From: Parcubacteria group bacterium Athens0416_74
GTDB lineage: Bacteria; Patescibacteriota; Minisyncoccia; Phycocordibacterales; UBA2100
Length of the DNA: 7,567 nt
NCBI GenBank assembly: GCA_007375785.1
Contig: VMEY01000030.1
Location: 1 to 7,567, forward strand
Direction: 5' to 3'
Below the pieces are notes generated by a model that made no database searches, had not been told where the DNA came from, and saw nothing but the letters and a program-made list of their open reading frames with translations. Below, one piece after another: positions 1 to 6,994 of this stretch. Each line of letters starts with the position of its first letter. Position 1 is the first letter of the stretch. The translations under genes were made by a program, and so were the position numbers.

Positions 1-1088
1 ACTCAAGCATAGTGACGCGTGGCAACGTGCTCGATGCGCTTGCCAAAATACAAGAGTCCGGGGCAGCTACCGCGCAGATACTCCGAGAGCGGTCGTGGTG
101 CTTCCTTGGAAGCACCACATCGTGCACGCCGCAGGACGTGCTACTTCCCACAGTAGATGTGGACAATCACAGCACACCTCGACCATCTCTCTCTTCTCGC
201 AATATCCTAGGCGATGTGCGACATATACTGACGGAGTCCGGCATCATATTCGCCCCACATGAGCCGCTCTACCTACTTGCCCAAAACTCGTGCGTAAAGG
301 AACGACCGAATACCGCGCCATTCTACACACTCGGCACTTCTCACACGGCGGAGACGCCCGGATACTTCTCCGTGCTATATATCGGAGACATCCATGCTCT
401 CAAAACGGCTCCGCACGCTTCCTTCCCCTTTTTCAACTTTTTCGCCAAGCGCGGAGTCGAACTGGTCCCGATTCGACCACTCGACTACTACCACTGCCCC
501 GAAGCCGGGCGTGATTCCGGGATTATTCTTGCTATGGCAAACACTCGCGCATTTGCCCTAAAGAACACTCTGGGTGCTAATGTGCCGAAGGAATACCGGA
601 CTGTACTCGCCGCACTGGAGCGCACGCTTTCGTCGGACGAAATAAGTGAGGGCGATGTTGCCGAATATGTAGCGACGGTCTCGACCCCGGAAATACTTGC
701 GCGTATGAGCGACACGACGCGCAACGAATTTATCGATTCATACCTTCAATTTGCATATAGAAATCTGGGTATGTTCCAGGATATTCGGGAAATTGCTCGC
801 ATAGAAGACGGCAACCTCTCTCTTATGAAACTGGGTGTTGAGATTGACTTTGACGCAGTCAATTTCTTCTACGCGCGGAGCGGCTTTGTATCGCTTCTTG
901 GCGGCGATAATGCATCTGCTGCCGGAGATCACGCCGCTCTCTTCGAACCAAACCGTCTGCGGGATACCGAGCAGCCGGTTGTGCGGTTATCGGATTTTCC
1001 GCGTACGCAAGAGACTCAGCAGCGATTCATACGCGACTACTCTTCTTTTAATAAAGTATACGACATGTCGGCTCGTGAATCGCGATGA
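1..1088 (+). CDS. Hypothetical four-cysteine protein, 5'-truncated; paralogue of the next gene
   Basis: I do not recognise this family. The frame is open to the left edge. The first possible start is a GTG at 12 with no visible Shine-Dalgarno, so the gene probably begins outside the window. In the downstream paralogue about 215 residues, including a membrane anchor, precede the region that aligns with the start of this frame. Counting from the GTG, cysteines lie at 30, 38, 94 and 162. They match C244, C252, C313 and C377 of the next protein, with the same C-x7-C spacing for the first pair. Other matching stretches are 'YYHCPEAG' with 'FYTCPDMG', 'RAFAL' with 'AEFAL', and a shared 'SDF' near the C-terminus. 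The four cysteines probably form two disulfides outside the cytoplasm (inference). The TGA stop overlaps the next start as ATGA, suggesting translational coupling. Function is unknown; that the frame is real is well supported by the paralogy. Confidence 0.85.
   Translation, partial: SSIVTRGNVLDALAKIQESGAATAQILRERSWCFLGSTTSCTPQDVLLPTVDVDNHSTPRPSLSSRNILGDVRHILTESGIIFAPHEPLYLLAQNSCVKERPNTAPFYTLGTSHTAETPGYFSVLYIGDIHALKTAPHASFPFFNFFAKRGVELVPIRPLDYYHCPEAGRDSGIILAMANTRAFALKNTLGANVPKEYRTVLAALERTLSSDEISEGDVAEYVATVSTPEILARMSDTTRNEFIDSYLQFAYRNLGMFQDIREIARIEDGNLSLMKLGVEIDFDAVNFFYARSGFVSLLGGDNASAAGDHAALFEPNRLRDTEQPVVRLSDFPRTQETQQRFIRDYSSFNKVYDMSARESR
95..118. repeat. Perfect 11-bp inverted repeat inside the first gene
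   Basis: The arms are GTGGTGCTTCC (95-105) and GGAAGCACCAC (108-118), exact reverse complements separated by TT. An 8-bp palindrome, CGTGCACG, follows at 121-128. The repeat lies in the coding sequence, over the codons for the conserved first cysteine. No T-tract follows, so it does not look like an intrinsic terminator. It could be an mRNA hairpin, a protein-binding site or chance. Confidence 0.7.
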
Positions 1089-2767
1089 TGGATCTTCTTT
1101 CGTCGCGAATGTCAGTACGTACATACGCGGCCTGCGCGGTATTCGCACTCGGTACCGTATTCTCACTCTCTCTCTTTCTCCGATACCAAGAGGAACAGAC
1201 GGCTGCCGATGCGTTCTTTTCGTCCGTTCTCCACATGATGGGCACTCATGAAACCGTCGTAGTGCGAGGCGAAGCATTAAGAATCATCGACGGAAAAGTG
1301 GAAACTGAGAACGGCACGGCGGCATTTCCGAGCGCAGAGAGAAAAGCGCTTCGCATTGCGTACGCACGTGCACTTGCACGGCGCGACCCAATCCTCGGAA
1401 TACCCGGCAATGACCCTCGGTTTCTCGCTGAATCGGTGAATCAACTTTCTGAAGTCATGGACGCACTTGTGAAGAAACAAACGTCTGCGCAAGACGCATC
1501 GTCCGTGCGCTCTATGTATCCGATTCGCTTCCTGCAATCACTCGCCGCGCTCGAAGAATCTCGAATTGCATTTATCGAGTCGGGCAGCGACGCAGACGAG
1601 CTAGCCTACCGTGCCGCACTTTCGCGCACGCTAGCCGCAGGACGCTTCGATAGCACCAGTTTAGATAGGGCACTTGCTGTAGTGGCCGCCGGAGAAGAGA
1701 TGCGCTTTCAAGGATTTGGCGGACCCATTTCAATACGAAGTATGCGAGATGCAACTCGCAGTATAGAGACTCAGTTTGGGGAGCTGGAGAACCAAGCACG
1801 GAGACTCGACATGTGCCTCGGCGGCGACGTGGATTCCTGTTATCCGAGCACGCTCGTGGTGGACCGCGCATTCACTGAGTTCCCCAAGGAAACTCCGCGT
1901 GTATCTGGCTCGGCACGCTCGCGCATCAGAGAAGTGACTGCCCTCTATGCACAAACGACGACAAAACGGGCCTCTCCCGTATTTACGGACGGGACTCCTA
2001 TTGTCCTCACGCAAAGCACTTGTCTGAGTGAACTCCCTCCCCCCTATGTTGTGCTGCTCGGAGGAACATCGCCATGGGGAATTGCCCCGATATGGTACGT
2101 GGCGGATATTTACTTCTCCCCGACCAAGGGCTCGGATGCGGTCATACTTCAGTACCTCGCTGAAAATCACGATATACACTACGGCCGTATTAATCCCATG
2201 ATGTTCTACACATGCCCCGACATGGGAGTTGATCTCGCAAAGGCATGGGCCGTCCGCTCTACCGCAGAATTCGCCCTAGAACACCCCGAGGTAGCGCCCA
2301 CACATCGCGAACGATTGCTATCCCACGGGGATATTTGGTACGAGTCGGATGCGTATGCATACATGCGCGCGGCGCTCGCAGAAACTCCGATACAACGCAC
2401 TACCTTGACCGTACGCGAAGAACTCGAGTTCGTTGCACTTCTTTGGAACAGAAACGGTGTGGGGCTCGACGGGGTCTTGGCCAGCATCGTTCGCACCGAA
2501 AGCAATAGGCTCGACATGTATGAAAGAGGGGTCCCGTTCGACGTGAGTGCAAAAACCAATCTTCTTACGAGGAGCGCCATCCCTACCCTCCTTCTTTCAG
2601 ATGGACAATCTATCGATATTTTGCATGCGCAATCAGGTACGGACATTCGCGCCAGCGATTTTCTCACCACACTTACGACGTATGGAGATATGCGCAACAT
2701 CGTACCTCACGCTCGCATAGTCCACGACCTTCGCGAATTTCTTATTTTTGAAGGAGTCTCGCTATAG
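1085..2767 (+). CDS. Membrane-anchored four-cysteine hypothetical protein, 560 aa
   Basis: I do not recognise this family. The ATG at 1085 overlaps the previous stop as ATGA. A second ATG at 1088 is equally possible, and neither has a clear Shine-Dalgarno, so coupled translation is likely. The N-terminus has a short positive region and one hydrophobic segment at about residues 12-32, with no evident cleavage site, which suggests an N-in anchor with the rest outside. Residues 40-230 look mostly helical and rich in Ala, Arg and Glu. From about 215 the protein aligns with the preceding gene product, including cysteines 244, 252, 313 and 377 as two likely disulfides. Conserved stretches include 'LTQSTCLSE' and 'FYTCPDMG'. 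I see no catalytic motif or named domain. The pair looks like an old tandem duplication, since similarity is clear but low. It ends 28 bases before the convergent stop of the opposite operon. Confidence 0.88.
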   Translation: MMDLLSSRMSVRTYAACAVFALGTVFSLSLFLRYQEEQTAADAFFSSVLHMMGTHETVVVRGEALRIIDGKVETENGTAAFPSAERKALRIAYARALARRDPILGIPGNDPRFLAESVNQLSEVMDALVKKQTSAQDASSVRSMYPIRFLQSLAALEESRIAFIESGSDADELAYRAALSRTLAAGRFDSTSLDRALAVVAAGEEMRFQGFGGPISIRSMRDATRSIETQFGELENQARRLDMCLGGDVDSCYPSTLVVDRAFTEFPKETPRVSGSARSRIREVTALYAQTTTKRASPVFTDGTPIVLTQSTCLSELPPPYVVLLGGTSPWGIAPIWYVADIYFSPTKGSDAVILQYLAENHDIHYGRINPMMFYTCPDMGVDLAKAWAVRSTAEFALEHPEVAPTHRERLLSHGDIWYESDAYAYMRAALAETPIQRTTLTVREELEFVALLWNRNGVGLDGVLASIVRTESNRLDMYERGVPFDVSAKTNLLTRSAIPTLLLSDGQSIDILHAQSGTDIRASDFLTTLTTYGDMRNIVPHARIVHDLREFLIFEGVSL

Positions 2768-2797
2768 GAGCAAGGTGCAGCGAGATACCTTTCGCTC
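2768..2797. terminator. Imperfect hairpin between convergent genes, possible weak terminator
   Basis: GAGC (2768-2771) pairs with GCTC (2794-2797), and AAGGT (2772-2776) pairs with ACCTT (2787-2791). This gives nine base pairs with a two-base TC bulge and a ten-base loop. It fills the 28-base gap between the + strand stop (2765-2767) and the - strand stop (2796-2798). Its position suits a shared terminator for both clusters, but neither side has a T-tract, so it may be only a 3'-end stabilising structure or chance. Confidence 0.3.
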
Positions 2798-3959
2798 AAG
2801 GCCGCGCTTCACAACGCATGCGAAGCTCTCGCGGGATTTGCGCGCAGAATCTCTCCTTCTCTGATGTATCTCCGAAGATGAAGTTGGCGGTATCTGCGAG
2901 AGAAGTCAGACACTCTACCTGGTGAAGCGCGGGAGCATTCATGCAAAATGTTATTGCCTTCGATCCATCCACCCTATCTTCCTCTAAGATAGCGCGCGCG
3001 CCACTCGCGTAACACATCGGTCTCCAGGGCTCTCTCACCTCTCCACACAGAGACAGAGCTTGCGATGAATCCCCGAGCGTGAATCTGCCCGAAAGAGTGA
3101 GAGCCGCTTCGTAACATGCAATCTCTTCCTGACTATTCGGCTGACCCGAACAAAACTGTGCGATGCCTTCACCTGTCTTCAGTTCCTCGCGAAAAAACGG
3201 CCAGCTCTCACGTAAGCACGCGCCTTCATACTCATCTTTCTGGTACCTCGCGCAAAACGAGCGCACTGTTTCCTTCGTAGGTTTTACCGGCATGCGTTCG
3301 ATGAGAAGAAAGTCATCCGGTTCTAGCGGCTGGTAGATCTGCATGTACACGCCTTCGCGACACACTCGTTTCAGTGCCTCCGGCATCGTGTTTTCACACA
3401 AAGAAAGAGAGGAGGGTATGTCCGCGTCAGAAATGAACATGTACAAATGACCCATACCATGGCTGCAAATGGCCGTGTCCAAGTCGGTCGGATTCCATCC
3501 TTCTCGCGGCGCACATGCCCTCGTAAAATCAGGAATAAGTTTCTGGAGCGTTACAGAATCCAACACCTCGGCTCTAAACCTCCCGCCCAAAACGCCATGA
3601 ATAAACCCGTTGGAACACAGCCCATCCGCAGGGTTCAATGGTATGGCATCGACCCAGCGTTCGGGATCTTCTGCGACAATTCTCTCTCCGAGTTTATGCG
3701 CAAGCACGTGACAAAATTGGTACGCAGGGTCGATTGCCCGGACCTGGCGTACCACTTCGAAGGCACTTTCGAGAGAATGGCTGGGCAGCAACCTTGGAAT
3801 CTCTCGTTCGTAACACTCGGCGTGTCCCAGTTCGCCTGAACAGATCTTCACAATACGCTGCGCCTCACTATGGGCAGAGCGTGCACCAGCGGAAAATACG
3901 AGTGCAAAAGCGCATGCAGAAATTACGAAGAAGGCGCTTACGGTCAAGACGGGCTTCAT
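2796..3959 (-). CDS. Anchored Cys/His-rich HGxGH protein with five Cys-pair repeats, 387 aa (third paralogue)
   Basis: Last gene of the - strand operon. The ATG at 3959 is chosen because it overlaps the upstream stop as ATGA and leads straight into a hydrophobic segment (about residues 4-24). An in-frame ATG at 4049 would put 30 charged residues first. 'ISAC' at 13-16 fits a lipobox, but the hydrophobic stretch runs on past it, so an anchor or ordinary signal peptide is as likely. Core motifs are 'CHVLAH' (H84, H88), C115 with H121, C149, and 'CSHGMGH' (C165, H167, H171). After this come Cys pairs 188/200, 236/248, 270/282, 305/316, 339/350 and 372/383, the last five recurring every 33-35 residues. 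Eighteen cysteines lie outside the hydrophobic segment. Family knowledge: I have seen similar C-x-H-G-x-G-H proteins in CPR genomes but know no function. Metal binding is inference. This copy lacks the C-x-H of its paralogues, having C-S-N with a His four residues later. Confidence 0.88.
   Translation of the reverse strand: MKPVLTVSAFFVISACAFALVFSAGARSAHSEAQRIVKICSGELGHAECYEREIPRLLPSHSLESAFEVVRQVRAIDPAYQFCHVLAHKLGERIVAEDPERWVDAIPLNPADGLCSNGFIHGVLGGRFRAEVLDSVTLQKLIPDFTRACAPREGWNPTDLDTAICSHGMGHLYMFISDADIPSSLSLCENTMPEALKRVCREGVYMQIYQPLEPDDFLLIERMPVKPTKETVRSFCARYQKDEYEGACLRESWPFFREELKTGEGIAQFCSGQPNSQEEIACYEAALTLSGRFTLGDSSQALSLCGEVREPWRPMCYASGARAILEEDRVDGSKAITFCMNAPALHQVECLTSLADTANFIFGDTSEKERFCAQIPRELRMRCEARP
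2811..3254 (-). repeat. Five protein repeats of about 34 residues, each with a C-x(10-11)-C pair
   Basis: These cover residues 236-383 of the third HGxGH paralogue. First cysteines fall at 236, 270, 305, 339 and 372, giving steps of 34, 35, 34 and 33. The second cysteine follows after 10 or 11 residues. Each unit reads roughly as FC, a short polar or Pro-containing link, C, then a helix-like Ala/Leu stretch. The period matches helical-hairpin solenoids such as TPR or Sel1-like repeats, but no such consensus was confirmed. The resemblance is in protein period only, not DNA identity. Confidence 0.6.
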
Positions 3960-5011
3960 AGCGGGGATTCCAATACGTTCACCAAATTTGCCTCGTTGCG
4001 CGCATAGGCAAGGCAGAAATCTCGCTCCTTCTGAGGTAAGCCGTCGCACAATGCCTCTCCATCGCCTATCTTCCCTGCGCCCCCCCGTGAAAGGGAGTTC
4101 GCCGCATACGCCCTGCAGTAGAGTCGCTCAAGACGATCGGAAGAAGTTGCATCGCACAATTCTCTCGAGCGCGCCGCATCAAAATCGGTAGCCGGATTCG
4201 TTATATTGCCGATACCTTGGAAGCACTCGCGACGCAGCGCTTTCGTATCTGTCATTTCCCTGCAGTAGGCACCAAGCTGCGCAAATGATTTTTCGGTACT
4301 TTCAGCGTGGAGGATCGCAATGTGCCACCATTGAGGCTGCCAGAATGCACACGAAGCACGGTACCTCGATTCTATACTGACGCACGGCTTATACAAATCA
4401 TCTCCAGAATCTACCGCTCGCAGTTGTCCTTGCCTGCCCAGCATCGTTTGCATGTTGTATTCCATGAACACACCGCCATAGCATCCTCCAATGGGATCAT
4501 TGTAAGGAAGCGCAGCACATTCCCTGAGTGATCTAAACAGGGATTCATCGTCATATCCAAGATAGGCGAAAATTCCGTGCCCTATACCGTGCTGACATGA
4601 CAGCGGACTTTCGACAAGAGATTCGATACAGCCCTCGTTGAGCTCGCTGACGACGGAGAGCCCGTGCGATGCGATAGAATTACCCATGAATTCATGGAAG
4701 CATCCGTATGAGAAGCGGGCGTCGCACACAGATAGCCCGGCATTATCCTCGACAGCAAAGAGGGCCGCGCCAAACGCATGCGCACTCGTATGCTGGTCCT
4801 CCGGAGTCATATCTTTTATCTCCTCCGCGAGCGCGGCGTACGCCGCTTTACCGCCGAGCGCTCGTATTTTTTCCGTCCATACTCTCTGGCTCTCACTCGG
4901 TTGTCTGTTCACCCACGAGCCCTGAGTCTCTGCCGCATTCTGACGTACTACGATGCCCCCTGCCCCGAGTACAACGCACAACGTAATCGCCATAAAGGTA
5001 CGTCGTGTCAT
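3956..5011 (-). CDS. Anchored Cys/His-rich HGxGH protein, 351 aa (second paralogue)
   Basis: The ATG at 5011 is chosen because it overlaps the upstream stop as ATGA, has a weak TAGG just upstream, and is followed by 'MTRR' and a hydrophobic segment at about residues 6-22. An in-frame ATG at 5029 is less likely. Core motifs are 'SAHAFG' (H78), C96, 'CFHEFMG' (C104, H106), C128, and 'CQHGIGHGIFAYLGYD' (C139, H141, H145). Cys pairs follow at 165/177, 210/221, 250/263, 286/299 and 322/333. Fourteen cysteines lie outside the anchor. The steps H78 to C96 (18) and C96 to C104 (8) are identical to those in the 402-residue paralogue, so the core is under strong spacing constraint. No CxxCH is present, so it is not a c-type cytochrome. 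It is likely anchored and facing outward, and may bind a metal through H78, H106, H141 and H145 (inference). A run of seven G lies in the coding strand at 4080-4086, with the frame intact. Confidence 0.9.
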   Translation of the reverse strand: MTRRTFMAITLCVVLGAGGIVVRQNAAETQGSWVNRQPSESQRVWTEKIRALGGKAAYAALAEEIKDMTPEDQHTSAHAFGAALFAVEDNAGLSVCDARFSYGCFHEFMGNSIASHGLSVVSELNEGCIESLVESPLSCQHGIGHGIFAYLGYDDESLFRSLRECAALPYNDPIGGCYGGVFMEYNMQTMLGRQGQLRAVDSGDDLYKPCVSIESRYRASCAFWQPQWWHIAILHAESTEKSFAQLGAYCREMTDTKALRRECFQGIGNITNPATDFDAARSRELCDATSSDRLERLYCRAYAANSLSRGGAGKIGDGEALCDGLPQKERDFCLAYARNEANLVNVLESPL

Positions 5012-6216
5012 ATACCTAAGACCGTGCACTCTTTACGCTCCTCTTCCGGTATACGTGCGCACAGCGCGCTTCGCTCTGAAGTCACAGCATAGCTCTGGAT
5101 ATTGCGCGCAAGGCTTCTGTAGCACGCGCTTTGCATTTCTGACTCGGGAACAAGTCCACAAAATCGAAAGCTTGCATTGGGATCATTTTCACCGCCCCAA
5201 AATACCGACGACAAAGCTTCGGAGATGCATGCTGAACGACCGTCGACTGCGGGAGCATACGCGCACCATTCTATCGCGAGCGCATACACGAAATCGGGGA
5301 GCTGATCGACACTGCGTATGTCGCGCGCTCCTGCGAGCGGTATGAACTCCTTTCCAAAGCCGCCAAAGCACGCATCGCGCAACTCCTTCTGCGATGGTGG
5401 GAGAGCATCGCAGAACGCAAATGCTTTTGTGAATTGTGTTGGATCGGGTCGTCCCAAGTCGATGTCTGCCAGTTCCCACAGCCGTGGTGTGAGGTAGACG
5501 AGACACAACGGTTTTATTTCGCTTGGAATAACGTCGCTCGTGCACGGCGCAAGGGGTGCATCCTCACTCAAGTATCGTGACCTACTTGCAAGCCAGGCAT
5601 CTCTGTCATGACCACCTCCACCCATGAGCTCCATCACTGCTCCACCAACGCATTCTATGTACTCACGCTCATGGTATTCCTCGGTCCCCGTCTGCTTACA
5701 GAGCGCAATCGTGGGCTCTAAGTCGTATCCGTAAAAGGCAAAAATGCCGTGACCCAGTCCGTGGTAACACATGGTGTAAGCGCCGGGACCTCCCGGTGCT
5801 TTTTTACACGCATCTCGAATGAGCAGGAGTGCGGGCTCGCCGCCAAACTCGTTGAGTGCTCCTATGACGATGGCATGCGAGCAAGCATTGCGAAAGTCTT
5901 GCGTACAAATCCCGATGCCATCAACGCCACGTTGTTTATACAATTCATCTCCCACCACGTGCCCAAGGAGATGCAAGTCGGTATTTGGGGGCAAATTCAC
6001 GCGTTTCAATACGACAAACGCATACTCTGCACCTTTTGTATCCGCAAGAGCGACAAAACGGTCCGAAAGTTCTTTAAAATCTTTTGCCCCGCGAGCTATC
6101 GAAGCGGCTTCAGCGTATTTCTGTGCCCCACTAAAGATGTAGGCGGCGTACAGCGCGAGCGGTATAAGAACGAGAATCGCCACGTACCTCACCGCAGGCA
6201 GTATCATTGCCCGCAT
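5008..6216 (-). CDS. Anchored Cys/His-rich HGxGH protein, 402 aa (first paralogue)
   Basis: Start uncertain. The ATG at 6216 lies 13 bases after the upstream stop and has AAGG about 11 bases before it. A GTG at 6237 would overlap the upstream gene by 8 bases and add 7 residues; an ATG at 6207 is also possible. From 6216 the anchor spans about residues 6-28. Core motifs are 'LLGHVVGD' (H86), C104, 'ACSHAI' (C112, H114), C137, and 'CYHGLGHGIFAFYGYD' (C150, H152, H156). Cys pairs follow at 173/189, 225/238, 269/283, 318/330, 353/365 and 386/397. Sixteen cysteines lie outside the anchor. The aromatic- and Gly-rich stretch after HGxGH is shared with the next paralogue. No named family is recognised. 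An ordered His/Cys core joined to a disulfide-rich helical region suggests an envelope metal-binding protein or enzyme with a binding solenoid (inference). It overlaps the next gene as ATGA at 5008-5011. Confidence 0.88.
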   Translation of the reverse strand: MRAMILPAVRYVAILVLIPLALYAAYIFSGAQKYAEAASIARGAKDFKELSDRFVALADTKGAEYAFVVLKRVNLPPNTDLHLLGHVVGDELYKQRGVDGIGICTQDFRNACSHAIVIGALNEFGGEPALLLIRDACKKAPGGPGAYTMCYHGLGHGIFAFYGYDLEPTIALCKQTGTEEYHEREYIECVGGAVMELMGGGGHDRDAWLASRSRYLSEDAPLAPCTSDVIPSEIKPLCLVYLTPRLWELADIDLGRPDPTQFTKAFAFCDALPPSQKELRDACFGGFGKEFIPLAGARDIRSVDQLPDFVYALAIEWCAYAPAVDGRSACISEALSSVFWGGENDPNASFRFCGLVPESEMQSACYRSLARNIQSYAVTSERSALCARIPEEERKECTVLGI

Positions 6217-6229
6217 TGTATACGAAACC

Positions 6230-6994
6230 TTATTCACGAGCGAACAGAGCGTTCAAGAGACCTACGAGACCCGTATAGATTGAGCGAATTCCTCCATGTG
6301 CGTACCCATCCGCAAACAAATACTCGCCCTTATCAACCAATTCTTCCGGACCTTTTTCGACTTCAGGAATTATTGGGTTATCTAGAATGTACTGGTCTTT
6401 ACGTGTGCCCGTTAGCTGCCAGGAGACCTGTTTGCCCGCAATTCCACCGCCAATTTCAAAACTATTATCGGACACTTCACGTTTGACATGGAGTAATGGC
6501 ATCGGCGCACCGATAGGTTTTACCTGGTACCGAAAGTCCGCGTTAAGTGCTTCGAAGTAGGCCGGCAGAACAACTCGGGCCTCACCGTTCTTGTCGAGCG
6601 TCACTATACCGTCGTAGAGATTCTTTGCGTCAGGCGACTCCAAAAATGAGTGGAACAGAAGTTTATTGAACGGGTCGAGCGGATGGTCGATGACAAACGT
6701 ACCGGAGCCTTTCGATATGTGACCGGCGACACTGAGACCTCCCGCGACAGACGCATTCCTCGTGAAGGTCGTCTGATATGTGCTCTGCGAGTAGTAAGTA
6801 CTTTGTGAATAGTAGGTACCTTGATAGTAGGCCTGGTAGTACGCTTGATAATATGCCTGATAGTAGGCTTGATAATATGCTTGAGAATAGTATGCGCCCT
6901 GGCCATAATAGGCACCCTGGAAATATGCATGCGCGCTAAGAGGTACACCCAGTGTGATGAGGAAACATATACTGAGTCTTACAATTATTCGCAT
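6230..6994 (-). CDS. Secreted Tyr/Gln-rich repeat protein with C-terminal 'IDHPLDP-ESPD' domain, 254 aa
   Basis: A signal peptide spans residues 1-23, with likely cleavage after 'SAHA'. Residues 24-77 are low complexity, made of Tyr, Gln, Ala, Gly, Ser and Thr, with five exact AYYQ units at 39-58 flanked by GAYYGQ, GTYYSQ and STYYSQ units. A short beta-like linker ('GGLSVAGHISKGSGTF') leads into a 131-residue domain (94-224) bearing 'IDHPLDP', 'HSFLESPD', 'NLYDG', 'LDKNGEA' and 'VSWQLTG'. From memory, this domain is common at the C-terminus of large secreted or fibre-like bacterial proteins, with no established function. A 30-residue tail follows, hydrophobic at about 235-252, which might be a sorting or anchoring segment. 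The mature protein has no cysteine, unlike its neighbours. The domain is about 64% identical to that of the preceding gene product. The start overlaps the upstream gene by 10 bases. A self-associating or adhesive surface role is inferred from composition. Confidence 0.92.
   Translation of the reverse strand: MRIIVRLSICFLITLGVPLSAHAYFQGAYYGQGAYYSQAYYQAYYQAYYQAYYQAYYQGTYYSQSTYYSQSTYQTTFTRNASVAGGLSVAGHISKGSGTFVIDHPLDPFNKLLFHSFLESPDAKNLYDGIVTLDKNGEARVVLPAYFEALNADFRYQVKPIGAPMPLLHVKREVSDNSFEIGGGIAGKQVSWQLTGTRKDQYILDNPIIPEVEKGPEELVDKGEYLFADGYAHGGIRSIYTGLVGLLNALFARE
6821..6880 (-). repeat. Five tandem 12-bp units encoding AYYQ
   Basis: Reading the coding strand, the units start at 6880, 6868, 6856, 6844 and 6832. 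All encode Ala-Tyr-Tyr-Gln exactly, but with four different DNA versions. Units one and three are identical (GCATATTATCAA); the others differ only at synonymous third positions. Units 1-2 and 3-4 form a 24-bp duplication with two synonymous changes. Similar diverged units continue on both sides over 6764-6925. Confidence 0.9.

Noticed and set aside
2206..2700. - strand open frame of 164 codons opposite the 560-residue gene
   Set aside because: It is antisense to a region conserved between the two + strand paralogues, is rich in Ser and Arg as expected of a shadow frame, and has no recognisable features.
3912..3923. 'ISAC' lipobox in the 387-residue protein
   Set aside because: It fits the lipobox pattern, but the hydrophobic run continues about eight residues beyond the Cys and the paralogues have no lipobox. 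Lipidation is possible but not supported enough to annotate.
4080..4086. Run of seven C (G on the coding strand) as a phase-variation tract or sequencing error
   Set aside because: The frame is intact on both sides with conserved Cys pairs before and after, and seven bases is short for a contingency tract.
2796..6216. C-x-H motifs considered as haem c attachment sites
   Set aside because: No CxxCH occurs in any of the three proteins; the motifs are C-x-H within C-x-H-G-x-G-H.
5749..6486. Long + strand open frame of 245 codons opposite the HGxGH and Tyr-rich genes
   Set aside because: The - strand frames here have signal or anchor segments, paralogues and tight operon spacing. The + strand frame spans two of them antisense and shows no domain or conserved motif.
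6821..6880. Short tandem repeats considered as CRISPR
   Set aside because: The 12-bp units are contiguous with no spacers, stay in frame and encode AYYQ exactly.
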